Source: Desulfitobacterium metallireducens DSM 15288
GTDB lineage: Bacteria; Bacillota; Desulfitobacteriia; Desulfitobacteriales; Desulfitobacteriaceae
Length of the DNA stretch: 64,000 nt
NCBI RefSeq assembly: GCF_000231405.2
Contig: NZ_CP007032.1
Coordinates: 3,100,001 to 3,164,000 of the forward strand
Reading direction: 5' to 3'
Shown piece by piece: positions 31,890 through 40,865 of this stretch. Positions within the stretch are counted from its first letter, which is position 1. Each line of letters starts with the position of its first letter. A program made the position numbers and the translations under genes. The notes below the pieces were generated by a model that saw only the letters and a program-made list of their open reading frames with translations, ran no database searches and was not told the DNA's origin.

Positions 31890-32062
31890 GGACGAGATAG
31901 CACTCCACCAATTTCCGGTGACAGTCTTGCACTTTTTCACTGCAAGCCCAGCCTAAGATTCATTGCCCTGAACCTAGACTTCGGCGGGAATTCCTTTCCG
32001 TATTGGTCATTGTTTGGCTACCTCACAATACGTACTCTTTATTCACCGCACCTCTATCATTC
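31890..32062 (-). promoter_or_regulatory. Lysine riboswitch (L box)
   Basis: The minus strand carries the L-box landmarks in order: AGAGGTGCGG at the 5' end, GGAAAGGAATTCCCGCCGAAG in the middle with CGCCGAAG-type core, GGCTGGGCTTGCAGTG, and GACTGTCACCGGAAATTGG near the 3' end. It is followed by a terminator and then lysA. Established action of the class: bound lysine favours the terminator and lowers expression. Confidence 0.93.
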
Positions 32063-32126
32063 ACTTTTTTATTATCATCTATTATGCAACAGATTGAATC
32101 CTATGTCAACACAACACTCGCCTGAC

Positions 32127-32351
32127 CTATGATTGCATCTTGTCTGACTTTGAAGTATTGTGTGAGACGCCTTCCATTAGTCCTTTATTATGGAGAGCCT
32201 CCTCGACCTCCAAAGTAATTTGGCCTCCTTTTTTGCTCTCATGCGGTTCAGAACCATAATCATCTCCCGTTTGACCCGTAACACTGACAACGCCTGCAGG
32301 CTCCCATAATTGGCGTTGAAGTTCTTCTGGCTTGCTTTTTTCCTCATTCAT
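32127..32351 (-). CDS. Small hydrophilic protein of unknown function
   Basis: A 74-residue, glutamate- and lysine-rich protein without hydrophobic segments, starting MNEEKSKPEELQRQLWEP at an ATG 9 bases after GGAGG (another ATG 6 bases earlier is too close to that site). It contains VVSVTGQTGDDYGSEP and is likely largely disordered. I do not recognise the family. It lies just upstream of the lysine riboswitch and is divergent from ybaK. Confidence 0.5.
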   Translation of the reverse strand: MNEEKSKPEELQRQLWEPAGVVSVTGQTGDDYGSEPHESKKGGQITLEVEEALHNKGLMEGVSHNTSKSDKMQS

Positions 32352-32536
32352 TAACATATGCCTCCTCAAAATTTATTGTGCTGTCGTATCGAATATAAGT
32401 TAGAGTGCCCAAATAAGTTCAAAAACATGATTATAAGAAAGTTCCTTGTGGAAACTCCCTTGACTCAAGACTGTTCATTCCTTATATTGAAAGTATCCAA
32501 AAAAAATAGAAACTTACCTGTTAAGGAGGTCTGGAT

Positions 32537-33010
32537 ATGTCTCAAAAAACAAATGCTGCACGGATCCTCGATCAAGCGGGGATTTCCTATAAACTGATTC
32601 CCTACGAAGTAGATGAATCAGACTTGTCTGCTGTTACTGTAGCTCGAAAAGTCGGAATTCCACCTGAACAGATCTTTAAAAGTATCGTTGTGCGCGGAGA
32701 TAAAACAGGCGTTCTCATCGCTTGCATTCCTGCTGACAAAGAACTTAACCTTAAAGCCTTAGCCCAACTCAGCGGCAATAAAAAAGTCGAAGTCGTCCAT
32801 TTAAAAGAGGTTCAGCCCCTAACCGGATATATCCGCGGTGGAGTCTCCCCCCTCGGTACAAAGAAAAAATATCCTGTATTTTTCGACGAGACAGCAGAGT
32901 TAGTTGATGGCTTATCCATCAGCGCCGGAATGCGGGGCTTACAGATCTTCATCGAACCCGAAGATCTCCTCCAGGTCACAGAAGCGAAAACTGGAGCAAT
33001 CACTACTTAG
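32537..33010 (+). CDS. ybaK: Cys-tRNA(Pro)/Cys-tRNA(Cys) deacylase YbaK type
   Basis: A 157-residue member of the YbaK/EbsC family, trans-editing proteins that remove cysteine wrongly attached to tRNA-Pro. Visible family segments: [20 protein letters not shown] at the N-terminus, [16 protein letters not shown], and [20 protein letters not shown] in the second half. An AAGGAGGT site lies 8 bases before the ATG. It is a single-gene unit on the plus strand. Confidence 0.92.
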   Translation: MSQKTNAARILDQAGISYKLIPYEVDESDLSAVTVARKVGIPPEQIFKSIVVRGDKTGVLIACIPADKELNLKALAQLSGNKKVEVVHLKEVQPLTGYIRGGVSPLGTKKKYPVFFDETAELVDGLSISAGMRGLQIFIEPEDLLQVTEAKTGAITT

Positions 33011-33028
33011 TTTCCCTTGATTAAACAA

Positions 33029-33132
33029 GGTGCTGTCGCAAAACCTATGGTCGTGTAGTTTCGGGTCTTTTGCAATAGTCTATAATTATTTTGAGCACCG
33101 AAAAAGGGACTGTTTTGCGACAGTCCCTTTTT
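33029..33132. repeat. Short element with 12-bp terminal inverted repeats (copy B)
   Basis: CTGTCGCAAAAC (33033-33044) and GTTTTGCGACAG (33112-33123) are perfect inverted copies. A nested pair GGTGCT/AGCACC lies at 33029-33034 and 33094-33099. Between them are ATGGTCGTGTAG and GGGTCT, also present in the element at 12336, but the CCGTTCACT hairpin is missing, so this copy looks internally deleted. Its right end forms the ybaK/glnS terminator. Confidence 0.6.
33101..33132. terminator. Bidirectional terminator ybaK / glnS
   Basis: A 13-bp stem AAAAAGGGACTGT and its complement with 6-base loop and A/T tails on both sides, between the convergent genes. Confidence 0.9.
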
Positions 33133-33160
33133 CATTTCTAGGTACCTTTTAGTAGTTTCT

Positions 33161-34822
33161 TTAATTGATTTTAAATGAGCTCTTCATTGAGACAATCCGA
33201 TTAAATACCGGCTTCTCGGAAGTCGTATATTTCGAATCGACATTAAAATACCCATGACGGTAAAACTGGAATTTATCCTGAGCCTTAACCTCTTCCATAT
33301 TCCGTTCGACAAAGCCTTGTTGGACTTCGAGCGAATTAGGATTGATATAATCGAGGAACGTCTTACCTTCCTCTTCTTCCGCTTTCATTTGTTCATCAAG
33401 AATTAGCGGCTCATAAAGACGGAACTCCGCGGAAAGCGCTTGACTCGCTTCTACCCAGTGGATCGTTCCTTTAACCTTTCGACCCGTAAATCCAGATCCG
33501 CTTTTCGTCTCTGGATCATAAGTACAATGAATCTCGATTACTTTCCCTTGTTCGTCTTTAATAACCTCTTCGCATTTAATAAAATAAGCATGCTTTAACC
33601 TAACTTCATTTCCAGGAAAAAGTCTAAAATATTTTGGTGGTGGTGTCTCCATAAAATCATCTTGTTCAATATAGATTTCCCGAGAGAAGGGAATTTGCCG
33701 ATTTCCCATTTCCGGATTTTCTGGGTTGTTTTCAGCCTCAAGCATTTCCACTTGTCCTTCTGGATAGTTTGTGATGACAACTTTCAAAGGCTGAAGAATT
33801 GCCATTGTTCGAGGAGCCTTTAACTTTAAATCCTCCCGAATAAAATGCTCGAGCATCTTTTCATCGACGATACTATCTGCTTTAGCAACCCCAATTTCCC
33901 GTGCAAAATTACGGATTGACTCAGGCGTATACCCTTTACGGCGGAGTCCTGAAATCGTTGGCATTCTAGGATCGTCCCAACCATCAACGACTTTTTCATC
34001 CACCAACAGTTTGAGTTTACGTTTGCTCATCACGGTATTGGTGATATTTAAACGAGCAAATTCATATTGATGAGGAACATTAGCCATCTCACATTCACCG
34101 ACTACCCAATCATAAAGGGGGCGATGGTCTTCAAATTCCAAAGTACAAATCGAGTGAGTTACTCCTTCAATTGCATCCTCTAACGGATGAGCGAAATCAT
34201 ACATTGGGTAGATACACCATTTGTCTCCCGTGTTGTGATGAGTGGCATGAGCAATTCGATAGAGAATCGGATCACGCAAATTAATATTCGGGGAAGACAT
34301 ATCAATCTTTGCTCGGAGAACCTTCTCCCCATCCTTAAACTCCCCTTTACGCATCCGCTCAAAGAGATCTAAATTCTCCTCAATGGACCGATGACGATCC
34401 GGACTTTCTTTTCCTGGTTCAGTTAAGGTTCCCCGTGCTTTGCGGATTTCCTCAGCCGAAAGATCACAGACGTAAGCTTTCCCCTTTTGAATTAACAAAA
34501 CTGCACGCTTATAAAACTCCTCAAAATAATTGGATGCGAAGAAAAGATTATCCCATTCATAACCCAACCATTCTACATCTTGTTTAATTGACTCCACATA
34601 TTCCGTATCTTCTTTAACCGGATTCGTATCATCAAAGCGAAGATTGGTCTTTCCCTTGAACTCATCCGCCAAATCAAAATTTAAACAGATTGATTTAGCA
34701 TGGCCAATATGTAAATAGCCATTAGGCTCGGGAGGGAAACGCGTTTGAATATGATTGACTTTACCGGACTTTAGATCCTCGATGATAATATTGCGCAAGA
34801 AATTAGACGAATTGTTTTCCAC
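33161..34822 (-). CDS. glnS: Glutaminyl-tRNA synthetase
   Basis: A 553-residue class I synthetase. The HIGH motif lies in [17 protein letters not shown], the KMSKS-like loop in [10 protein letters not shown], and the GlnRS anticodon-binding barrels follow (about 340-550). Glutamate-type features are absent, and the MSKRKL loop plus [15 protein letters not shown] opening fit GlnRS. I start at GTG 34822, 9 bases after AAAGG; an ATG 27 bases upstream is the alternative. Most Bacilli lack GlnRS and use GatCAB; its presence here is notable. Confidence 0.95.
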   Translation of the reverse strand: MENNSSNFLRNIIIEDLKSGKVNHIQTRFPPEPNGYLHIGHAKSICLNFDLADEFKGKTNLRFDDTNPVKEDTEYVESIKQDVEWLGYEWDNLFFASNYFEEFYKRAVLLIQKGKAYVCDLSAEEIRKARGTLTEPGKESPDRHRSIEENLDLFERMRKGEFKDGEKVLRAKIDMSSPNINLRDPILYRIAHATHHNTGDKWCIYPMYDFAHPLEDAIEGVTHSICTLEFEDHRPLYDWVVGECEMANVPHQYEFARLNITNTVMSKRKLKLLVDEKVVDGWDDPRMPTISGLRRKGYTPESIRNFAREIGVAKADSIVDEKMLEHFIREDLKLKAPRTMAILQPLKVVITNYPEGQVEMLEAENNPENPEMGNRQIPFSREIYIEQDDFMETPPPKYFRLFPGNEVRLKHAYFIKCEEVIKDEQGKVIEIHCTYDPETKSGSGFTGRKVKGTIHWVEASQALSAEFRLYEPLILDEQMKAEEEEGKTFLDYINPNSLEVQQGFVERNMEEVKAQDKFQFYRHGYFNVDSKYTTSEKPVFNRIVSMKSSFKIN

Positions 34823-34912
34823 AGATATCAACCTTTCTATCTCATTCACATCTACCCTAAGATTTTATATGCCTTATTTCCTAGCCACCAATCGTGATCA
34901 TCTTAGTGGCGA

Positions 34913-34990
34913 TTATTCATCCGAATAAAATTCTACACCGGAATAAGTTTTTCCTTCTTCTATCGCTTTTAGTGTTCCCATTTGTTTCAT
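34913..34990 (-). pseudogene. Possible gene remnant upstream of glnS
   Basis: A 25-codon open stretch (MKQMGTLKAIEEGKTYSGVE and a few more residues) ends in TAA and stays open upstream to about 35049 without a start or ribosome site. The protein-like composition suggests the tail of a lost gene or a tiny gene. I do not recognise it. Confidence 0.2.
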
Positions 34991-35016
34991 ATATGAATCT
35001 TCTGTCAGATTTAAAG

Positions 35017-35053
35017 AAGAGCTGAACCCTTTATTAAAGAAGTTTCAGCTCTT
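35017..35053 (-). terminator. Terminator after the glyoxalase-fold gene
   Basis: A 10-bp stem AAGAGCTGAA/TTCAGCTCTT with a long loop, T-rich (CTTTAAATC) on the minus strand. Confidence 0.75.
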
Positions 35054-35093
35054 TGCATTTCAACAACCATTCCTTATATTGATTGCACTACTT

Positions 35094-35465
35094 TTAAAAT
35101 CGAGCAGGTAAAATCTCTACCCAATAATTATCGGGGTCATTAATAAAATAGATTCCCATTTCTTTATTTTCAAAACAAATACATCCCATTTTCTGATGAT
35201 GTTCATAGGCCGCTTCAAAATCATCGACCGTCAAAGCAAGATGAAATTCATTATCCCCTAAATTATAAGCTTCTGATCGATCCCTTAACCAAGTTAACTC
35301 AAGCGAATGTTGTGTAGATCCATCACCAAGGTAAACAAGAATAAAGCTCCCATCCTGGGGTTCAATTCTCTTAACCTCAACTAAGCCTAACGCTTCACTA
35401 TAAAAATTAAGACTTTTCTCTAAATCAAGGACATTAATATTATTATGATTGAATGTAAATTCCAT
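35094..35465 (-). CDS. Glyoxalase/bleomycin-resistance fold protein
   Basis: A 123-residue VOC-superfamily protein, close in pattern to lactoylglutathione lyase: FTFNHNNINVLDLEKSLNFY at the start, HSLELTWL, EFHLALTVDDFEAAYEHH, and YFINDPDNYWVEILP at the end, with metal-ligand candidates His8, Glu (in LELTW), His (in FHLAL) and Glu (in WVEIL). It may detoxify methylglyoxal or another aldehyde. A single gene between terminators; the substrate is unknown. Confidence 0.85.
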   Translation of the reverse strand: MEFTFNHNNINVLDLEKSLNFYSEALGLVEVKRIEPQDGSFILVYLGDGSTQHSLELTWLRDRSEAYNLGDNEFHLALTVDDFEAAYEHHQKMGCICFENKEMGIYFINDPDNYWVEILPARF

Positions 35466-35571
35466 TTAGAATCCCTTCCTCCTCAATTTTTCAGTATACC
35501 TTTAACTCTATAATCAATAATAATTAATAAGCTTATTAGAATTATTGTATAATCATTACGAGGTGATAACA

Positions 35572-36273
35572 ATGGGAGATAATACGATTAAAATTAATTA
35601 TTTATATCACAGTGGTTTCAGTGTTGAAACCAAGGGTCACATTCTTATTTTTGATTATTATCAAGGTCCTATTCAGCTTAGCGACAAGCCTACTTATATT
35701 TTTTCTTCACATAGCCATGCTGACCATTTTAATCCTATCATCTTTGAATGGCAAAGAACAAAAGCAGATATCCACTACATTCTGAGCAGTGATATTAGTA
35801 TCCCTCCCGAAGTTACACATACTCAGTCACTATCTCCCTATGAGGAATGCACTATTGATGGACTTAAAATTAAAGCGTATAACTCCACCGATATCGGTGT
35901 TTCATTTCTCGTCGAATGCGAGGGAATCCATCTCTTTCACGCCGGTGATTTAAATTGGTGGTATTGGATCGATACTCCCGAAGAGATGGAAAAAGCCGAA
36001 TCAGGCTATAAAAATGAAATCGAAAAAATAAAGGGAGAACCTATTGATATTGCCTTCTTCCCTGTCGATCCAAGACTAGAGAAGAATTATTCTGCTGGTG
36101 CAGAACATTTTATTCAGGAGGTTCATCCACAGGTTTTGATTCCCATGCATTCCTTTGGTCATGATGAAGTGGCTGTACAGTTTGCAGAAAAAATGGAAGA
36201 TTCTCCAACCCAAATCCTCACTTTTAGCGATAGAAGCAGAGAAAGGAGCCTCTCCTTTCCTACCGAGAAGTAA
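35572..36273 (+). CDS. Metallo-beta-lactamase-fold hydrolase
   Basis: A 233-residue metallohydrolase related to the UlaG/YtkL-like L-ascorbate lactonase group. The metal motif is SSHSHADHFNP, with further ligand candidates FHAGDLNWW and IPMHSFGHD. The start ATG 35572 lies 6 bases after GAGGTG; a TATAAT (35548-35553) sits just upstream of this. The last 14 bases overlap the end of the convergent BenE gene. The natural substrate cannot be read from the sequence. Confidence 0.88.
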   Translation: MGDNTIKINYLYHSGFSVETKGHILIFDYYQGPIQLSDKPTYIFSSHSHADHFNPIIFEWQRTKADIHYILSSDISIPPEVTHTQSLSPYEECTIDGLKIKAYNSTDIGVSFLVECEGIHLFHAGDLNWWYWIDTPEEMEKAESGYKNEIEKIKGEPIDIAFFPVDPRLEKNYSAGAEHFIQEVHPQVLIPMHSFGHDEVAVQFAEKMEDSPTQILTFSDRSRERSLSFPTEK

Positions 36274-37441
36274 CTGCCTCATTTTCAACATAGCGAGCAA
36301 TCAACGTTCCCACTAACAAGGACCATACCGGGGCGCTGATATTGAAAAGCGTAATATTTGATAATGCGATAACAAAAGCTAGTGCAGCACTTAGTTTCAT
36401 CGTAGGCCGGGAGAAACTAATCTGCAAACTATTTCCGAACACACCGAGCAGGGCAAAGCCAACAAGAATTGAAATAAAGGCTGGCGGTAAAGATTGAATC
36501 CAAGGAATAAGCATCCAAGAGAATAACCCAAAAAATAGAATGATCACTCCAGAAACAACCGCTCCCATATATCTCTTTTCCCTCGGACCGGCCTCTTCAC
36601 CCGCACATATTGCAGTCATCATTCCCGCAACATTTGCCGATTGCCCACCAAAAAAACTCGTAATGATCGAAAAAACACCACTCAATGAAACAAGCCGATT
36701 AACCGGTGGATGATAATCATTTTGCTCTAATGCTCCAATCCCCACTGCTGCATCATTACTTAGAATAAGAAGAGCGAGTGGGATAGAAACAGAGAGAAAA
36801 CTGATATAGCTAAAATCAGGAGTTTGAACCTGTGGAAAGGCAAAATCAGCTATCATCCCCTTACTGCTTAAAGGATAGGTCAAAAGCAAGAGGGCCGTTC
36901 CTGTTATAACCCCAGCAACCATAGGCGGAATCCGCTTCTTCCCTTTACTAAAATAGAGATAGGCAAGAAGGCCTATACCCCCAACGATAAATAGCTGCGT
37001 AGTGGAAACTACAAAATTAACGATATATTTTGTGATCATGCCTGCGAGCATTGCTGAGATTATTTCCTGGGGTACATAATCCATAAGCTTTGAAAAAATA
37101 CCCAAAACGCCAACAAGCAACATCAATAATGCGGAAAGAAGATAAGCCCCAATCAGTTCGGGATAGGTAAATTGTGTAGTGACTGTCGCAAGAAAGGCTA
37201 CTCCTGTAATCGAATGAGCTCCCACAATTGGCATTCGATAACGTAAGGGCATTATTATGCTCAAAATTCCGCCGAATACATATACAGAGAACATCCAGAA
37301 AATAGTTTGTTCTGTCGTGAAATTCCCTTTGGTAGCTGCTTCTAAGATCAGAGCAGGTGGACCGGTAATTGCTAATAACGCAGCTACAATACCTACTGTT
37401 ATATTTCTTGAATTCAAATCTCGAAATGGATGAATTTCCAT
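36260..37441 (-). CDS. BenE-family benzoate/H+ symporter-like transporter
   Basis: A 393-residue membrane protein with roughly 12 hydrophobic segments and the BenE pattern: NITVGIVAALLAITGPPALI at the start, GAHSITGVAFLATV, and the conserved FGGQSANVAGMMTAICAGEEAGP near residue 265. In proteobacteria BenE imports benzoate; in Firmicutes the substrate is not settled. No aromatic degradation genes are nearby. The start ATG follows AAGGAGAAG. Confidence 0.85.
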   Translation of the reverse strand: MEIHPFRDLNSRNITVGIVAALLAITGPPALILEAATKGNFTTEQTIFWMFSVYVFGGILSIIMPLRYRMPIVGAHSITGVAFLATVTTQFTYPELIGAYLLSALLMLLVGVLGIFSKLMDYVPQEIISAMLAGMITKYIVNFVVSTTQLFIVGGIGLLAYLYFSKGKKRIPPMVAGVITGTALLLLTYPLSSKGMIADFAFPQVQTPDFSYISFLSVSIPLALLILSNDAAVGIGALEQNDYHPPVNRLVSLSGVFSIITSFFGGQSANVAGMMTAICAGEEAGPREKRYMGAVVSGVIILFFGLFSWMLIPWIQSLPPAFISILVGFALLGVFGNSLQISFSRPTMKLSAALAFVIALSNITLFNISAPVWSLLVGTLIARYVENEAVTSR

Positions 37442-37478
37442 GCTTGCTTCTCCTTAAACCGACGCTCAAATCTGCCTA

Positions 37479-37961
37479 TCACTTATGATAAGGCTCACCC
37501 TTGCTAATTTTCATGGCCCGATAGACTTGCTCTAAAAGCATCATCCGCATCAACTGATGAGGAAAAGTTAGTTTCGAAAAGGACCAGCGGAAATCCGCTC
37601 GCTCTCTGACTTCATCCGCAACTCCTAGTGATCCGCCAATCACCCAAGCGATATTACTTCGTCCATGCAAAGCTAACTCATCAATAAAATTAGCGAGTTC
37701 TGGAGAGGTCAATTCCTTGCCCTTGAGATCAAGCAATACAACATAGTCCTGAGGATTTAAAACTTTAAGAATCCGCTCTCCTTCCTTTTCCCGAACACGA
37801 TCTTCCTCCGCAGCAGAGAGTTTTTCTGGACAAGGCTCATCCGCAACCTCAATAATATCTAGCCGTAAATAGGAACTTAATCTCTTGGTATATTCTTTTA
37901 TCCCGTCCTGCAAATACTTTTCTTTTACCTTACCGACGGCTATAGCCTTAGCCTGCAACAT
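37479..37961 (-). CDS. rlmH: 23S rRNA pseudouridine-1915 N3-methyltransferase
   Basis: A 160-residue SPOUT (trefoil knot) methyltransferase that modifies 23S rRNA helix 69 in the assembled 70S ribosome. Landmarks: YVVLLDLKGKELTSPELA, the SAM-binding WVIGGSLGVADEV, and the end LTFPHQLMRMMLLEQVYRA with GEPYHK. It follows htrA and yycJ in the order known from B. subtilis (walJ-htrC-rlmH). Confidence 0.97.
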   Translation of the reverse strand: MLQAKAIAVGKVKEKYLQDGIKEYTKRLSSYLRLDIIEVADEPCPEKLSAAEEDRVREKEGERILKVLNPQDYVVLLDLKGKELTSPELANFIDELALHGRSNIAWVIGGSLGVADEVRERADFRWSFSKLTFPHQLMRMMLLEQVYRAMKISKGEPYHK

Positions 37962-37979
37962 TTTCTCGCCTCAAATTCT

Positions 37980-38016
37980 AGAAGGGGAGGATACATTCTT
38001 TGTATTCTCCCCTTCT
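37980..38016 (-). terminator. Terminator after htrA
   Basis: A 10-bp stem AGAAGGGGAG/CTCCCCTTCT with inner ATAC/GTAT pairs. The T-run on the minus strand is poor, so readthrough into rlmH is possible. Confidence 0.7.
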
Positions 38017-38048
38017 CCATGTATATCCTTGACTCACACAAATCATTA

Positions 38049-39185
38049 TTACTGTTTCAGCTCAGCCAAAGTAACGGATACTTCCTTAGTTGCACCGTCC
38101 CTATAATAGGTTAACTTGACTTCATCCCCAGGCTTAAATTTAAAGAGTGCACGGGTGAGATCTAGAGCATTATTTATCGTGACCTCATTAACTTTCGTCA
38201 CAACATCTCCTGCTTTTATTCCTGCTTTATCTGCTGTTCCACCAGAAAGAACCTTAGCAATATAAGCCCCAGCTGGCCAACCTTGCTGCGCTGCCCATTC
38301 TTCAGTATAACGATCATCGATTGAAACGTACAAACCAGGATGGCTAGCATATCCTTTTTCAATCATTTGTTGAATGAAAGGCAAGGCATCTGTTATTGGA
38401 ATTGCAAAACCCATTCCTTCAAAGCCTGGCTCGGCATTTTTCACTGAATTAATCCCCACGACTTGCCCTTGGTAATTAACAAGCGGACCGCCACTGTTTC
38501 CTGGGTTAATTGCAGCATCTGTTTGAATCAGGTTGAAACTGGATTCGCCCTGAATCTGTAAAACTCTGTTTTTAGCCGAAACAACCCCTGCCGTCACCGA
38601 ACGAGCAAATTCTTGACCTCCTGGATTGCCGATAGCTACAACTGGCTCTCCGACTTGAAGTTTCTCTGAATCTCCGAGTTGAACAGCCGTTAAGTTATCC
38701 ACACTCGAAATTTTTATGACCGCCAAATCGGTACGGGCATCAGCTCCGACAAGAGTAGCATCAAGATTTCGTCCATCAGCCAAACTCACAACGAGTTTTT
38801 TAGCCCCTTCTATGACATGATTATTGGTCACAATATAACCATTCTTAGCATCTACAATAAAGCCAGAACCGCTCCCCGCCTCAGACAATCCGCTATTTCC
38901 AAAAAGACGGCCAGATTGCTGAAAATTACCCACCCCAACTACAGCGGGGCCTACTGCCTTAGAAACCTCAGCCACCGGAAAGCCAGTAGGATTTGTAACG
39001 TTTACGGGCGGGGTCGTTTGGCCCTGACCTAAAACGACCTGATTGGTTGCGCGATTAGCATTAACATTTGGAACGACAATACCTACTGCAATCAATCCAC
39101 CCACAATAGCACTTACTAAAGCTATGACCACAATAAAGAACGTGCTTGGCCTACGTTTAGAAGAACCGTCATTATAATAACTCAT
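38049..39185 (-). CDS. htrA: HtrA/DegP-like membrane-anchored serine protease
   Basis: A 378-residue quality-control protease. An N-terminal transmembrane anchor (about residues 15-38) is followed by a trypsin-like domain with triad His123 (NNHVIEGA), Asp153 (ARTDLAVIKI) and Ser231 (NPGNSGGPL), then one PDZ domain (about 275-372). It acts outside the membrane on misfolded proteins. It lies 26 bases after yycJ, the conserved walJ-htrC arrangement; no walRK two-component genes are present beside it, unlike Bacillus. Confidence 0.96.
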   Translation of the reverse strand: MSYYNDGSSKRRPSTFFIVVIALVSAIVGGLIAVGIVVPNVNANRATNQVVLGQGQTTPPVNVTNPTGFPVAEVSKAVGPAVVGVGNFQQSGRLFGNSGLSEAGSGSGFIVDAKNGYIVTNNHVIEGAKKLVVSLADGRNLDATLVGADARTDLAVIKISSVDNLTAVQLGDSEKLQVGEPVVAIGNPGGQEFARSVTAGVVSAKNRVLQIQGESSFNLIQTDAAINPGNSGGPLVNYQGQVVGINSVKNAEPGFEGMGFAIPITDALPFIQQMIEKGYASHPGLYVSIDDRYTEEWAAQQGWPAGAYIAKVLSGGTADKAGIKAGDVVTKVNEVTINNALDLTRALFKFKPGDEVKLTYYRDGATKEVSVTLAELKQ

Positions 39186-39211
39186 ATTCTAGACCTCCTC
39201 GATACTCCAAT

Positions 39212-40024
39212 TTAGTCTTCTCCTAAAATAATGAGTTCATGCGGCGTATGACGTGGTGCAACCCTTAAGCGTAACTCTGGATTCTCTTTTGCCACTTTTG
39301 AATTCTTGAGAATTTTAAGGATAGTAGAAAGAGCAAGTTCTGGAGTATTATTTTCTTCGCTTAAGTGGGCAAGAACAACCCGTTCTGTATTCTCTTGGAT
39401 CCATTCCAAAAGTCCCTCAGCTAACTGTTTGTTTTCAAGGTGACCTCGATCCCCACTAATTCTTTTTTTCAGATACCAGGGATATCTTCCATTCCATAAC
39501 CGTTCTCCATCATGATTAGCCTCGACAACAAGGCCATCACACCCCTTTAGATAGCGATTCATTTCCTCGGTAATAATCCCGGTATCCGTTGCAATTCCAA
39601 GCGCTTTTGACTGAAAAGATCCCGTCTCAGGGCTTTGAATTCTAAATCCGTAACTTTCCCTGCTATCATGTGACGTTGGAAAGACCTGAACATCAAGTCC
39701 TGCACAAGAAAACTGATCTGAAATAATAACCTTTTGCTGTTCATCAATTTTCCCGAGTGAAGAGGTCATTTCCTCCCAAATTCCTGCTGTCGCATAGATT
39801 GGAATCTTTAATTTACGGGCGACTGGGCCAATTCCTTTAATATGATCCTTATGTTCATGCGTCACAATGATCCCCTCAATCTCTGAGGAAGAAATATCAA
39901 TGAGCTCAAGATTATGGAGTAACGCCTTAAGAGAAACACCACAGTCAACAAGGAAATTTCTATTTTTATGTCCAACGACAGTTGCGTTGCCAGAACTTCC
40001 ACTTACGAGAGTCGCAAAATGCAC
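39212..40024 (-). CDS. yycJ: YycJ/WalJ-type metallo-beta-lactamase exonuclease
   Basis: A 270-residue MBL-fold protein, with GSSGNATVVGHKNRNFLVDCG at the start, split below 20 residues in motifs: metal site VTHEHKDHIKG, and further ligands PTSHDS, ATDTG and LAHLSEENN. YycJ homologues are double-stranded DNA 5'-exonucleases linked to cell-wall or mismatch-repair roles. It precedes htrA, as in the Bacillus wal operon. Confidence 0.94.
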   Translation of the reverse strand: MHFATLVSGSSGNATVVGHKNRNFLVDCGVSLKALLHNLELIDISSSEIEGIIVTHEHKDHIKGIGPVARKLKIPIYATAGIWEEMTSSLGKIDEQQKVIISDQFSCAGLDVQVFPTSHDSRESYGFRIQSPETGSFQSKALGIATDTGIITEEMNRYLKGCDGLVVEANHDGERLWNGRYPWYLKKRISGDRGHLENKQLAEGLLEWIQENTERVVLAHLSEENNTPELALSTILKILKNSKVAKENPELRLRVAPRHTPHELIILGED

Positions 40025-40083
40025 TGTCTTTCACCTTCTTCATTTTAACCACTAGGGAATTTATACCTTAATATGCATTATAA

Positions 40084-40113
40084 CAAAAAGAAATCTCCAA
40101 AGAAATGGAGATT
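40084..40113 (-). terminator. Terminator after the TPR gene (end of the scf unit)
   Basis: An 8-bp stem AATCTCCA/TGGAGATT with loop of 6, followed by TCTTTTTG on the minus strand. A TATAAT (40077-40082) just downstream may start yycJ. Confidence 0.85.
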
Positions 40114-40153
40114 ATGTGAACATCCTTTAAATTAAATAAATTAATATATTTTA

Positions 40154-40804
40154 TTATTTTGTAACATCACCACTCAGTTTTGATTGTGCAAAACTGATTA
40201 AGCTATTGATTTGTTGTACATTTTCAGATGAAGGATTTGTATTCAATGCTTTGTTAAATTCAGCAATAGCCCCCAAATAATCTCCTTTGGCTTCCATTAA
40301 ATAAACTCCGTGGTTCATTAAAGCATTCAAAAAATCTGGCTTTATTGCTAAAGCTTGCTGAAAAGTTGTCTCGGCTAAAGTATTATCGCCACTGTAAAAG
40401 GCTGCTGTTGCCATATCAACTAATATACCGACGTCATCCTTTTTACTCTTAAGTACCTCTTGATATTCCGTAATTGCCTGTTTCAAACTCGTCTTTCCCG
40501 CTTCTACAACAGCTTGATCTTGTGAACTGTTTAATTGCGCCATTCCCAAGTCATAATAGGAATTCGCTAAACTAAGACGAAGTCCTGAATCCTCCGGCTT
40601 CGCTTTGAGCGCCTGATCAATACCATCTACCTGACCCTGTAGACTTTGAATTTGAGCATCAGCCGTGTCTCCAGCCTGAGTGGCCGTTTGGGCAACTGGG
40701 GTATCATTAAAGAAAAGAACAAAGGAAGAACCTATCATGCTTAAACTAACTAAAGAAACAATGATAATCGCAACTGTCCGATTCCTTTTATGTTTTTTAT
40801 TCAC
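40154..40804 (-). CDS. Membrane-anchored TPR protein
   Basis: A 216-residue protein with a basic N-terminus, one transmembrane helix (about residues 9-30) and at least three tetratricopeptide-like repeats outside the membrane (about 60-205; helices such as LRLSLANSYYDLGMAQL and DFLNALMNHGVYLMEAKG). TPR domains dock other proteins. The GTG start is 8 bases after GGAGG. It follows the molybdopterin oxidoreductase by 61 bases with no terminator between, so it may share its transcript. Confidence 0.8.
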   Translation of the reverse strand: MNKKHKRNRTVAIIIVSLVSLSMIGSSFVLFFNDTPVAQTATQAGDTADAQIQSLQGQVDGIDQALKAKPEDSGLRLSLANSYYDLGMAQLNSSQDQAVVEAGKTSLKQAITEYQEVLKSKKDDVGILVDMATAAFYSGDNTLAETTFQQALAIKPDFLNALMNHGVYLMEAKGDYLGAIAEFNKALNTNPSSENVQQINSLISFAQSKLSGDVTK

Positions 40805-40865
40805 TCTTAATCCCTCCCGAATCAATTGAAGCATGTTCTTCCTTATTTTAACATTTCAAATCCAT

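Noticed and set aside
31772-31903. N-terminal extension of lysA (44 codons)
   Set aside because: It would translate the lysine-riboswitch terminator; the GTG at 31771 has a proper ribosome site and matches family N-termini.
33029-33132. Element as a riboswitch with alternative pairings
   Set aside because: Two alternative pairings exist for the left arm, but no gene follows on that strand, and on the other strand the terminator comes first, so it cannot act as a leader switch.
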